A stretch of DNA of 64,000 bases, taken from the NCBI RefSeq assembly GCF_048771995.1, contig NC_133030.1:54158001-54222000 (forward strand), read 5' to 3'. Both the position numbers and the translations under genes were made by a program. The notes below the pieces were generated by a model, which was not told where the DNA came from, did no database searches, and saw only the letters and a program-made list of their open reading frames with translations. This DNA is from Taeniopygia guttata. Taxonomy: Eukaryota; Chordata; Aves; Passeriformes; Estrildidae. Shown piece after piece: positions 1 through 11,263 of this stretch. The number at the start of each line of letters is the position of its first letter. Positions within the stretch are counted from its first letter, which is position 1.

Positions 1-1706
1 TTCCTTGGGCTTATAATTTAAGTAACACTTCAGTAGCACCACATGACTCTTGAAAGCAAAACATGCAGTCCCTTTGTAGACATGAGAAACTTCTTTTTAA
101 CTGTTTGCAAATTCAATCAAACAGCTGGCTGCACACTGCTCTGGGTGTCTTCATAAAGCTTAAAGGAAGGAGAAAAAAGATCTGATTCACATTGTGCAGC
201 TGCATCAAGACACGCAGCTGGGACTAGCTTCTGTGTGAAATAAAAAATGTGCTGTTGTCAAATGTAAAACTGTAACAAATTCAAGAGCAACTGTGCAAGC
301 CACTGAAAAGTGTGATCCAGGAATTATGATTTATAGGGAACAGAAAGGGAAACAAGATTTGAAAGATCAGCATGGCTGAATAAAAGACTAAAAGTTCTTA
401 CACAATGTGCTATAAAGCATAAAGGCTTATGCAACCATTCAACAGCAACAACTGCAGGAGGCACTGAAAAAGAAACAAACCTGTCCGTAATTGCCTTTAG
501 TTTGGCAAGATTGCATCTCTTTTCATTAATTAATTTCCAATAAACATCCCTCCTTTCTCGCTGAACACACCTGTAAATCTCTGAAAACGTTCTATGGTTG
601 CAAAAAGTGAAATTTTTTACATTAAACTGAAATGTCTTTAAGGTTTTTAGGGTTTTTCCCCTAAGAAAACTTAAGTTTGCAGCATGTAATTTCCTTACAA
701 AGCTACAAAGCCCTACTGATTCAAGCCGAAATGAAAAAATGAGACATTCTTAAAGCTTTCGGTCCCAATTTACTTTGCAAGAGTACTACCACATTTGGGA
801 TTTTTCTTTTAACAGTTTTCTGGCTGGAGAAGTAGAAATGTTTCTACAAGTTAGCAGGCAAAGCATAATGGTTGTCATTTAATGTGATGGTGATGGCAGC
901 AGCTGCACTTGCCATGTGGAGGAGGAAAGAAGCAAAGCAAATGTTATCAGTCCTGGTTGCATATCAGAGACAGCAGTGTGGGAGGAGAATAAAGAACTGC
1001 TGCTGTTGCTAGGGCACAAAGATATTGGAGAAATACTCATGGTGGGTATTTTTCCTTTTTTCTTCAAGACCAGTGACAAATTTTTTGAGTTATAGTTTTA
1101 TCATCACCAAAAATCTTAAAAGACTTTAATTTGTTTTTTCCTGAACTCTTCCTTCATCAGAACCTGATTTCAAAATATATCAGCACACAAGATCTTAAGA
1201 GCACAGGGGTCTTACACTACACTGTAAATCAAATTCATAAATCAGAGGGAGTGGATTCTTTAATCTCTTCTGTTTTTGCAGAAAGAACTAGTAAGTCCAA
1301 AAAAAGTGGGAAACACTTTACCATTAAGTGTATTAACAAGACTGAGGATAGTTTGTGATGCTCATGGGAGGAAATGAGCCATACTTTACACAGAGATCAA
1401 ACAGAGAAAATACTTTTTTACTAAATACAAAGCCATTGGGGAAAAATGTTCCAAAATGTTTCTTTGTAAATCACTTTTGTTTGTACTGTGTTCTGAACTG
1501 CTTTATTACTAACCTGCCACAGGGTGAAGAGAATGCCAGACCAGATGGGATTACTGCCTCATGAACCCTGCAGCCTAAGCACAGAAGCTTCTACAAATCC
1601 ATGGAAACGAAGATCATAGTATTCAAACCACATGCTCCTAATCTGAGTTATTTACCTTTGATTATCTTGATTAATGATAAGCAAAACCCTCTACTGAACA
1701 CAGTAC
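1..1706. other. Left-edge AT-rich stretch, no confirmed gene
   Basis: This should hold the 3' half of MOK if the gene were complete, but I could not recognise the PGVNELDQ or C-terminal MOK segments on either strand. Several short open frames exist without family resemblance. One exon-like block at 481-570 is listed separately. Confidence 0.5.
481..570 (-). other. Possible exon of unknown identity
   Basis: On the minus strand a 90-base block lies between TTTACAG and a GTTTGT donor. It is open in one frame (29 codons), rich in Lys/Arg, and includes VYWKLINEKRCNLAKLKAI. Its entry phase happens to fit the preceding MOK pseudo-exon at 1707, but it does not resemble any MOK segment I know. The donor is weak. 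It could be chance. Confidence 0.25.
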
Positions 1707-1879
1707 CTTGTGATTTCATAGAAAACACAGCCAGGACTCCACATGCCAATTTTGTAACTATAGAGCCCATTTGTTAGCAAACATTCAGGTGCTCAGTAGC
1801 AGCGTGGGGAGGTACTGTGTGCCTGCTGAGAATAGATACTCCTACAAGGTCCAAAATCTCTTAACTTCAGGGTGTTCTG
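1707..1879 (-). pseudogene. MOK: MOK pseudogene exon: DFG to subdomain IX, with stop codon
   Basis: The minus strand reads QNTLKLRDFGPCRSIYSQQ, then a segment two codons short with a TGA at 1793-1795, then APECLLTNGLYSYKIGMW and SPGCVFYEIT. It matches MOK LKLGDFGSCRSVYSKQ...APECLLTDG...YKMDLWSAGCVFYEI. DFG is kept. The T-E-Y phosphorylation motif is no longer in frame. The stop replaces the arginine before APE, and the invariant Asp of subdomain IX is Gly. The acceptor TTTTTGCAG is strong and the donor is GTACTG. Confidence 0.92.
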
Positions 1880-2748
1880 CTGCAAAAATAAAGCATTTCC
1901 ACGAATTGCAAACAGTAAAATATTCAAGCAATGACTGTAAAATAGTAATTGTAGAAGAAATCACGGATTACTTTAAGAAGAAATTTTCCAAAATCCAGGG
2001 GTAGAATCACAGCAGTAAAGCTGCATTAAAATACTAAGTAGGTCCAGGCTTGAAGATATCTGTGTCCACAGTATGTAATGCAAATACTGTTCTGTACATC
2101 AAAAAGAAAGGTCTAAGAGCATAGGGACTATAACAGAAGGAAAGGCTGATAAATAGGACTTCTAATTAAGTTATTAGCGTTCTTCTCTTTAGCAGTGATA
2201 AAACAGGTGGCTTTGGCTTCTCCTGTACACTTCAATGACTCAAAAATTTATCTTCAGAAAATAAAATTTCATAAATTGAATTTAGAAATACTTGCTTTTC
2301 AGACATTAGCAAAATAACTTTATGAAACTGTCAAGAGAGATGATTACAATTAAATCTTCTGAAAGCCACCATCTTCTGCTCTCTTTTGTTCGTGCAACTT
2401 CCACTAAATGTAGGCATTGAATATAGAAAGAAAGAGCTGCAAAATGGAACCCTATTTCCTGTGCCTAGATTAACACAGAAACGAAAAGTACGTATTAATA
2501 GAGGATAAAGAACAGGTTTTTAGCTTGGAGGGAACACATACAGGGTGTAATGCATCTCAGTCATTTCAGTTTTTAGCCAGTAACAAAATTGTTTGTTCAT
2601 TCCACTAGACTAGGAATAGAGTAACTGTCTACATATTTCTTAAAAAACTGTCCTTTTATTCATGAATAAATATCACCACCTCAGGGTAAAGAGAAAAATA
2701 CTTATACACTTCACTTTTAGTTAAATATCCTCACATAAAATTAATTAC

Positions 2749-2790
2749 CTTTATTATTATGTTTTCTTGTTGCTCTGAAATATCCCATTT
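2749..2790 (-). pseudogene. MOK: MOK pseudogene exon: catalytic loop deleted
   Basis: The minus strand begins AAATGGGATATTTCAGAG (NGIF plus a damaged His/Arg) and ends GAAAACATAATAATAAAG (family: ENILIK). Only 42 bases remain of the 49 expected. The bases lost cover the aspartate-containing HRDVKP motif, and the frame shifts into three consecutive TAA codons. The acceptor TACAG and donor GTAATT still look usable. Confidence 0.85.
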
Positions 2791-3300
2791 CTGTACTAAT
2801 ACAAACACAGGAGAGAGAAGAATACAGTAAAAAGATAAACATTATCAGTGCTTCCAGTTATTTGTTTAAATAAAAACCAACTTAAAGAAACCAGCACTTT
2901 TTTCAAACTTATCAAAATAACAGTAAAAAATTAAATTTTGCCATCATGGTGAGACAACAGCTGCAGATATGGGAATGGGGAATGGGCAAGTCCAGGAAGG
3001 AGAGGCCAGGCCTTCTGCTTCTGCTCTCACCAGGGCTACCAGAGGATTGCAAGGGCCATCCCCTCCCAGGAGGGCTTCCTGCAGCAGGGATAGAGCTCTT
3101 TTGGGGTGCTGGCAGCAGCTCTGGCTGCCTGCTGCCTCCCAGGGCTCTGCTGCAGGCAAAGATTTATCTGGGCCATGGCCTTTTCTCTCCCTGCAGCAGT
3201 CAGCAGCTGCCCCAGACAATTCTGTTTCTGCCTAGAGAAGACCCTGAAATAAATGTATACTACATTTGCTGTAAGGCTGTTTTTGAACCAGGTCTTTTAC

Positions 3301-3383
3301 CTATGTACACAATCTACAGATTTGCATATCTGGTACATGTTGTTCCTGATTTTTTTTTTTTTCAGGCAATGGCTTTCTCCTTC
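3301..3383 (-). pseudogene. MOK: MOK pseudogene exon: alpha-E helix with homopolymer frameshift
   Basis: The minus strand gives GRRKPLPEKK and, after a shift of frame, MYQICKSVDCVHR, matching GRRYPLSEKK...MYQLCKSLDHIHR of MOK. The exon is 83 bases against 79 expected. The surplus lies in or beside a run of 13 A (plus-strand T at 3350-3362). The exact run length could be affected by sequencing. The acceptor is TTCTAG and the donor is GTAAAA. Confidence 0.85.
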
Positions 3384-6140
3384 CTAGAATAGAACTTCAA
3401 GTTGTGCGAGTCCTTTTTAGTGAAGAACAAATAGAATACAAATATCGTAGTCTTCAGCTTCCAGAGGTGCATTGATATCACCTTTTTCAATTATACTACT
3501 TCCGTCATTTATAGCTAGCTTTGTAATTCATTTTCCACTCAACTTCTGACATAATTTGTATTTCAGTATGCACCAGAATAGCTCAAGTAATAATTGTCAA
3601 TTAAATACTCTGTAAGATGCCTTAGTTTTTACTGCATGTATTACTTGCAGTATTTCTATTTCAGTATTTCTATTTCCCCAAGTTCTAGCAGAACTGCAGT
3701 ATTTCACTTCTAAATATCTCATTTCCTCTCTACTCAAAGCAATTGTCCTTCAGGTTGAAGATTTGTATCAATCACCTCAAGTTACCACAATGGTTAAAAG
3801 ACTGTGATTCACATCTGAATTGCAAATTCAAGGCTAACCTGTGTTGTTTAGCTTGCTGTTGCTGTTAGGCAATAATTACAGTTATAAAATGTATCTATTT
3901 TTCAGAGCCATTCAGTAACTGCTCAGCTTTTTTCTTTTATAGGCTCCAAAGGCCTTTTAATCTTGCTGTAATGCCTTTATGTAATGCTGCAAGGCCATCA
4001 ACGGAGGCAGAAATGATCACATTTTTGAAAAACAAAGCAGGTACTGATCTGTGCGATGACAGCAGTATGAGTAATTGGCTGGGAGGAGGAGGGAGACTGT
4101 CAGGACAGTAACTCATTGAGGCCAGAGCCCCAGAGCCAGCAGGACTTGTGTTCCCAACTGATTACAGTGCTCCTCCAGGCAGCCACATAATCCCCTGAGC
4201 AGGATTAGATCACAAAGCACTTGGAAAAGAGCACCATTTACATTGGGAATTGTAGTAGTAGTGCCCCCATAGAGATAAACGGTGCTTTCAACATCAGGAC
4301 TTTTGTCATTTATAGTGGAAAATATATTATAAAATGCAGCTATTCAAATCAATTTAGATTATGATTTGTATTTAAGGAATTGGGCCTTCGTAGAAAGAAG
4401 TCATGCTCAATTGCTTTTTCATTACATGTCACTAGAAAAATCTGGAGCAGATGCTCTTCTACTTCCAGATTTATCACTGGAGAAACCTTATTTGGCGGTA
4501 ATGGTGCAGTGAATCCTAAGGCAGTGGCACTTGAGGCTTCTATCATTCCTCTTGAGAGATCCTCCACAACTCTCTCTGCCACTTTTTTCATTGCTTTAAA
4601 TTACCAAACTGCTGTTGATTAAATAAAGGGCAAGACTCTTTTTCAGTTATTAAATGCTTCTGCTATAAATTAACAGTAAGACAATTATGACTTTGTGTAA
4701 AGACAAGCTTGATTGGAGTAACATGGATGTCTTGTTCTTTTAAGGAAAAAACACAAAACTATCAGCTTTCCACACTAGTAGCATTACAGTGAACTGTCCT
4801 CCTAATTACAGAAGTGTCTCCATACTTCTTGTCAAATTAAAAATTCATTTTCAGTCCACTTCAGTTCACTTTTCTATTATATTCTATGATTTGACAAGCT
4901 CCACTCCATGTGTCACCACCTTATACAACATTAAAAATAAGGCACTGTATCATTGTAAACACAGTCCACACTCAAAATTCAGACCATAAAGAAGAATCAG
5001 CAATTTATAGAAGTTAGGTAAACCCAGATGAATGTTCAGATAATCCCTAACTGCAGCATTTCAGATTACTATTGAAAACAGATTTTGTTTTGAACTGCTT
5101 CACCATGTTATAGAAAAGGAGGTTACTACAACTAAGTGGTGTGAAAACAATCATCATCTTCTGGAAAACTTTGAAAGAACTTGTATTTTTAAATAGTAAA
5201 AAAAATCAGAACATACTGAAATGATGATTCTCATTTCCATCTGAATGCCATGCTAAATATAGGCAACTCAAAATGTCTTATTAAAACTAGTACACACAAA
5301 TATCTTCTTCAGCAATCAGCAAATAACTCAATTTTAATCTCACATTCTTATCTAGGTCAGAAACAGAGTTACTCGTTTTGTGAGAGATCTGAATAGTCAG
5401 TGTCACCAATGTCACGTTCAGGAGTCTTTATTGTATTACACTGAATGACACTTGCATGTTCAGTTATTTAAACTGAACTCCCAATTGTTAAGACATTACA
5501 AATTCTTAATTATTCATTTTAAAAAATCATTTTTTACTAATGAATTGTAAGCCCCTTCATTTGCTGTATCCAATTCCTTTACTGTTTATGTAAGAACTGG
5601 TTTTAAATCAGCTTTTGTTCTAATTTTTTTGGAGGAACTCTTCCTTAAGCTTTATGGTCTCTGACCTGCTTTGACAAACAGCTCCAGAATTTTTAAATAT
5701 AGAAGGTATGAGGGAACAATGTTATTTTATAAAGAAAACTTATTGAAAGGCTTTTTTACAAGGTATAAAAACTGTAAATCTTTATTTGTTGATTCAATAG
5801 TTTTGAAATAAATGGGAATAATTTTCTTAATACCTCAGAGTAGCCTTGACCTAACAAATATTCTGTTTAAATTTTATTGTTTTGTAACAGAAATTAATTA
5901 TTTTGTGTTTTGCAGTCAAGGTTGTTTGACTATAGAATAGATGGCTATTGACTGCATGTAGCCATGCCTTAAACAATTGGGTATATTCCCTTGGCAAAAA
6001 ATCAAGGGTAAAGGAGTACAGCACAAGATTCTCTATGAGTTCTATAATCTGTCACAGTGAACAACCAAATGAAAAATAATTAACTTCACTTTGTGATCTA
6101 CACAAGGAGAGTTTATGTTTCTTAAGCATATGCTACATAC
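3384..6140. other. Relic MOK intron, no gene seen
   Basis: AT-rich sequence between two pseudo-exons. At 4349-4622 both strands stay open for 80 codons, but I recognise no family. No other structured element was identified. Confidence 0.5.
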
Positions 6141-6211
6141 CTTTTATCAGCTCATAAATAGTCATGGCCATAAATTCAGATACCAGTGAAAGGGAGCCAG
6201 CGTTTTCATCA
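6141..6211 (-). pseudogene. MOK: MOK pseudogene exon: hinge region, still open
   Basis: The minus strand reads DENAGSLSLVSEF then MAMTIYELIK, matching MOK around SGSLALICELMDMNIYELI. The length of 71 bases equals that expected. The acceptor TATGCAG and donor GTATG are intact. The aspartate of MDM is now alanine, a change in the hinge that would be unusual in an active kinase. Confidence 0.9.
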
Positions 6212-7780
6212 CTGCATAAACAAATAAGAGAGTTTAAGCTAGAAATAGAACTTGCATATTGATTTGTACACAGTGTAGAAAAAAAGTATGTAGTTGAATC
6301 AGTATTAAAATGGACATGTTCATTTTTAATTGATACTGTCTCATGGAAGTTTTTTAACTTACATCTGAGGCATCATAGTTTTAGTTTATGCTATCCAAAG
6401 CACCCACTGCAGAGGTCAGCTCATTTATTCCAGGAAGCTTTTTGAAGGCATGCTTTCTGGGCACATCACCCTGTTCAGTATCAAGAAATTTCCAGTAAAT
6501 TAACTGATACAACTTTAGAATAAAAGAGAGGGAAGCCATTACACTATATGTGAAAATTCTTTCTGCTTAGAACTCCAGCAGTGTTCTGCTGCATGGCAAT
6601 GAGTATCTGGCTGGAATCACTATTTTGCTGACAACAGCAATTTAAAGTACAATCATGATGTAATACATCTGACACTTTATTTTCCATTTCACTGCCCTGC
6701 AGAGGCAGACATGTTTAGGTCTTCAGTTTTTCTTGTAAGATAATTGCATTACAGTCCATCTCCCCTGCAATGTTGTATTAAGCCAGCCAGGAAAAGGTTG
6801 AGGGTACAATCTGCAGTTCAGCTTGCAGGAGCTCAGCAAGCTGGCTGGCCAGATGGATTACACTTAGTTAACAGCACAGCAGCTGAGGCTGAGAGTTCCA
6901 GAAAGCCAAGCTGCTGACACAATTAGTGCCTTCCCATGTATTTGTAGAAAGCGGGTCTGGCAATAACAGTGTAGTACTTGTACAGCCTTGAACAGAGAAA
7001 TAAGACAGCCTGAAGGGCAAGAAAAAATATTTCAGAGCCGTCAACAAGTTTTGTGTCAAGTATTTAAATAATGAAGGATATGTCTGCTGTTGCACAGTGA
7101 TGAAATGTACCATGCAGTAATGGAGTAAATGCTGTCATAAAACGTGATCACTCTGGGAGACAGAACATGTCCCCAGAAGACACTGAAGTGCTTAATGAGG
7201 CAAGGAACCCAACTTTATCACTGACACCTCTTTCCAAAAGCATCGCTCAGCTGCTGCCTAATTCTGAGAGCTAAGCTTCAACTACTTGCACAGGGGTGTC
7301 TGTAAAGTTGCCTGTGAAATGATACTGCCAAATAGTTCACTTTGATCCCTAGTTCAAACTGATAAGTCAAGCCAAGATCCTCAAGTACCAGAGGCTATTT
7401 CAGCAGATCAGCTCTGAGTGTGCCTAACCAGAGTACTGAGCCATGGTGTACAGTTAAAGCGCCACCTGGATATGGGACATGAGTTGAAATCACCAGCAAA
7501 TCTTACATGTGATGAAATTAAATTTAACTATGCCTAACATATATTTATTTTTTCATTTTAATACTGATGTTGAAATATTTTGGTCTGTTGGAAAAGAGCC
7601 ACAGATAACAAGAGCTACATCAGACTTTCTCAACAGATATGTAGACTTCAGATTTTGAGAAATGTGTTTCAAACTCAAAAAGATGCTTAAGAATTTACAG
7701 GTTGTCTCCAGACCCAAAAGTTACTGGACATTGTTCAAATGCAGGAATAAAGAAGAAAGAAATCAATGCATCATGCATAC

Positions 7781-7871
7781 AAAACAACTTTATTTAAACA
7801 TAAAGATAGCAGGATGTGGAGTCAGCCTCCTTAGTGCTTGCATTTATCTCAGATTATTCAATTGTTCTATA
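7781..7871 (-). pseudogene. MOK: MOK pseudogene exon: alpha-C helix, with stop and frameshift
   Basis: The minus strand reads IEQLNNLR-stop-MQALRRLTPHP, matching the MOK alpha-C region (family: IEQVNNLREIQALRRL). The TAA at 7844-7846 replaces the glutamate that normally pairs with the catalytic lysine. The exon is 91 bases instead of the 90 expected. The extra base sits near its 3' end and shifts frame, yet the distal bases restore the phase needed by the exon at 6211. Confidence 0.9.
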
Positions 7872-9582
7872 CTAAAGTTGAATTAAACAGAAAAGAAGAT
7901 GACTGACTTGCAGCCAGGGACTAGATTACAGTTGACTTCTTCCCCTGCCATGAGGGTGTCAGAACTTTAGTCTGTCACTGAACTTTCAAATGCAGTTTGT
8001 TTGCTTCCTGTTTCTTTATTGAGCAGATCAGTAATTAGTAAATGGCTTTATTCCTTCTTGCAGCTTGGAGTAGCTGGGCTTACCCCAAGAAGAAAAGTAG
8101 TAATGTGTTGTGCCCCAGACACCAGTTACCATGCCAAGGAGCTCCCAGCAGGAATTTTGTGTTGCATAAGAGTATGGGTGATACTGTTTACTCTGTGCTG
8201 CTGTAGCATGCATTCCAAACATTGCTCAGTGGGATGCATTGCCAAATTTTACGTTTAAAATTAAGTTTTGATGGAAACCTCTTACATGAAAAACAGACAC
8301 TATTCAATTATTGTGTATATTATTTCATTGCCCTCCTAGGCTTTAATAAACAAAAAACCCATGCTACAGAAACTCTGGGGAGGAAGCAGGAAACAAAGAG
8401 CTTTGCACACTATTGAATGGATCAGGGCAGGACATACGTCTTTTCCCCGTCAGATGTACAGCTAAACACCAAAACAATATTTTCCACTTTGAAATGAAGA
8501 GGAATACCTTGTATGGGCAGGTTCTGTTTAAAATAATGTTATTATCTGTTGTTAAAAGAGTTCACTCCATCAAAGAATTTGTCAGTCAATTTATCAAAGG
8601 GTTAAAGGTCTAAAAAATGTTTTAGATGAAAAGATGACAAGAGTCTGCCATGCTTTACCACTGAGTTGTATACATCTGCTCTTGGATACAGTTAAGCAGA
8701 TAGTTTAAAAACTGTTTTAATCATAAAGTGGACAATTCTGTCAATTGTAGGTAGTGCATAAATGGACCAAGAGATTTCTAACAATACAACAGAGAATCAA
8801 AAGCCACATTACTTGAAGGTATTTTTCTTTTTTTTAACTGATATTCTTGAAGTTCTGAGTTACATTTTGAAACTTCACCTAAGAGCAAAATGTCCCATTT
8901 CACTTTGTATATACAAATGAGTCATTCCCAGTGATTTCATTAGGAACTTGATATATTTAACTGAGAATATAAAATCAGTAACACAAGAGGCACTGGTTGG
9001 AACTTATATACTTGGAGAACAATGTCAAGTCTATGTCTACTCACACACAGCCCTCTCCTCTATTTTCCTAATTGATAAAAATCACCTGTTTTGTGACCAT
9101 ATAACATCTGGATGTAAATACAAATGCAAATATGAAGGAGAACTAATACTATATATTGACTAAGGATAAACGCACTGGTTTTAACCTGCATTACAACAGT
9201 ACTTAAAGAGGCTGAAAAAAGTATTGCCCAAGAAGAGAACTGACACATTTCCTCCAATTATTATTTACAGATAAAAGAAAAGCAGCACAAGTATATTCAG
9301 TGCATTTGACAAGGCAGAAATCAACGATTTATTCCTCATTCATAGTTTCACCCTCTACCCAGTGGCCAGGCCCCATTTAATACAGTGGGTGACATCAATT
9401 AAAATACTCAGGGAAATAACCCCCGCAGTTCCAGACAGGAAGGCAGAGTTCCCTTTCTGTACCACATGCAAACCTTTTTAATTCATGTGTACTTAAAAAG
9501 CTTCACTTAGTCTTAATTTTGTGTTCCCTCACTGAATTTAAACATAGTTTTCTGTAGAATTTCCATGATTAATTATGCATAC

Positions 9583-9673
9583 CTTTCAAAATGTTGCTTC
9601 ATGTTTTTACTTGCATAGTACTTTCCTTCCCTAAGCCTCACTTTCTCCAGAACATCAGAAAATATTCCCTCTC
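9583..9673 (-). pseudogene. MOK: MOK pseudogene exon: glycine loop and catalytic lysine
   Basis: The minus strand reads GEGIFSDV, a G-x-G-x-x-x-x-V loop, then KYYASKNMKQHFE, matching MOK subdomains I-II. The acceptor is ATAAG just above 9673, and the donor GTATGC begins at 9582. The exon enters in phase 1 and leaves with AG, which the next exon completes as serine. If an upstream acceptor were used instead, the reading frame would meet a TAA immediately before GEG. This exon itself is open. Confidence 0.85.
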
Positions 9674-10039
9674 CTTATCTTAGCAGCTGGTATTTTAAAA
9701 ATAGAAATACACAGTTTCAGTATGTTTGAAATTATTATGAAGACTGTGTATCAATCCTTACTTTACTTGTTAAATGCTGACTAATGGAAAACTTTCAAAT
9801 AAAAGAGATATTTTGTTAACATGTAAGCTGAGAGAAAATAAAAAGAAAAACAGCAAATGAAGTTTTGCTGCCCAGATTACCGAAATATATATTCCAGAAA
9901 GTAGAAGACAGTAATTCTTAGACAATAAACTACCACTTCCTTGCTCAGAGACATGATGCCTCTCCACACAGCTCTTCCTACCTTTTTTATGCTGCAGCAT
10001 ATTAGCAACTCATATTTGAATTTATTCTTTGCTTCTTTC

Positions 10040-10080
10040 ACAAAAAAAACCCAAAAAACCAAAAAACAAAAACAAAACCT
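10040..10080. repeat. A-rich simple repeat
   Basis: Interrupted A runs separated by C or CC. Low-complexity sequence inside the relic MOK intron. Confidence 0.7.
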
Positions 10081-11220
10081 CCCTTTATTTACAACGTACT
10101 GAAAACAAAATTATCTTGAAAAGCATGTGTATTATGAAATCATTGTTCCAACATGGGGTTATTTGCTGGGGTTTTTTGTGGAGGTACTGTTTGGTTTGTT
10201 GTTTTTTGTTTGGGTTTTTTTTTAACATATTTTATTTTAAGCAAAGCAGTTTCTGATTTTAAAGCTTTATTCCCATATTAAATTCAGATATGAGATTTGC
10301 ACTGGGCCAAAAGTAATGTTTGGCTTTGATAATTAAATGCTTCAAATACAAGGATGTGAAAAATCAGTCAATTCTAATTCTGCAGAATTTTAAGGGATGA
10401 AGCAGATATGGGCTATCAAAAAAAGTTCTATTTATATTAATTTTCAGGTCTTCTAATTTCCATCAGAATTGACTTTTTTCTTTTCTCCTTTATTCTCCTT
10501 CAGCTTTGTGATTAACTGTTCCTTACCAATCCCAGTGCCTCGTTCCCTTCACCCACCTCATCCTCCTATTTCCTTTTATTTTTAGTCCCTACAGATTCTA
10601 TCCTTGATAATTTTTTCAGTAATTTCACCTGAGCACAATCCAATTCTAGTGAGCTTTATGCTGCTGTTGCTTTTGACATGGGTCTTATTATTCAAGAAAG
10701 ATGCAAACCCAGTCATTTTGATGGAGGCAGGGCAGAAAACCTCTTTTATCATATTCAGCCCTTTATGGGTGCCAGAATAACTGTGAGTCTCAAGCTTTGT
10801 GATAGTAGCAAATTCAGTGTGGCTGCCTGTTATTAGTTACTGTGACAACAGCACCTGGCAGGGACTTGGCTGTGACAATCAGCACTTTGTGAGGCACCTT
10901 CCCTGCCTGGTGTGAGGACTCCTTCTAAGGTCAGTTCTCAAGCAGTTTCTGTCCTACTGCCTTGTTTTGGAAGATAAGAGAATTTACTAGCAGAGATGAG
11001 GGCTATTTCATGCCAGCTGCTCTTTGTGTCCAAGCAGATTTCCAGATATGTTTAATTTACAAGTATAAACACAGCCTTCAGAGTGGAGAAAGCCTGCCAA
11101 GAAATTTTGCAGAGGGAAAAGTTACTTAGGCAGGGACATTCTAATGCTGTCTTCCAACTAACAATCAATTTGTGTCGTCTTATTCTCTTTTCATCTCCCC
11201 AGCTCTCATACTTGCTTCTG

Positions 11221-11263
11221 TAAAAAAAAAACAAAACAAAACAAAAACCCAAACAACAAAAAA
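11221..11263. repeat. A-rich simple repeat
   Basis: Imperfect AAAAC units, resembling a degenerate poly(A) tail. No adjoining retroelement body was recognised. Confidence 0.7.

Larger units (their letters stand above)
1707..9673 (-). pseudogene. MOK: MOK (MAPK/MAK/MRK-overlapping kinase) unitary pseudogene, six exons recognised
   Basis: MOK belongs to the RCK kinase family (with MAK and CILK1) and acts in cilia. Reading the minus strand, six exons match MOK in order: 9583-9673 (Gly loop, Lys), 7781-7871 (alpha-C), 6141-6211 (hinge), 3301-3383, 2749-2790 (catalytic loop) and 1707-1879 (DFG to APE). Each has AG/GT boundaries and phases that fit the next exon. Lesions seen: TAA at 7844-7846, a +1 insertion near the end of the same exon, +4 bases with a 13-base homopolymer at 3350-3362, a 7-base deletion at the HRD motif, and TGA at 1793-1795. 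The first coding exon and the C-lobe exons after subdomain IX were not found; the latter may lie left of the window. Introns remain, so this is not a processed copy. No second copy is visible here. The identification is very secure. That loss is fixed in the species, rather than an error in this sequence, is inference from several independent lesions. Confidence 0.9.

Noticed and set aside
6395-6480. Minus-strand peptide with LPGINEL, resembling PGVNEL of MOK
   Set aside because: It lies upstream of the hinge exon, the wrong order for MOK. The match is only a few residues and no splice sites fit.
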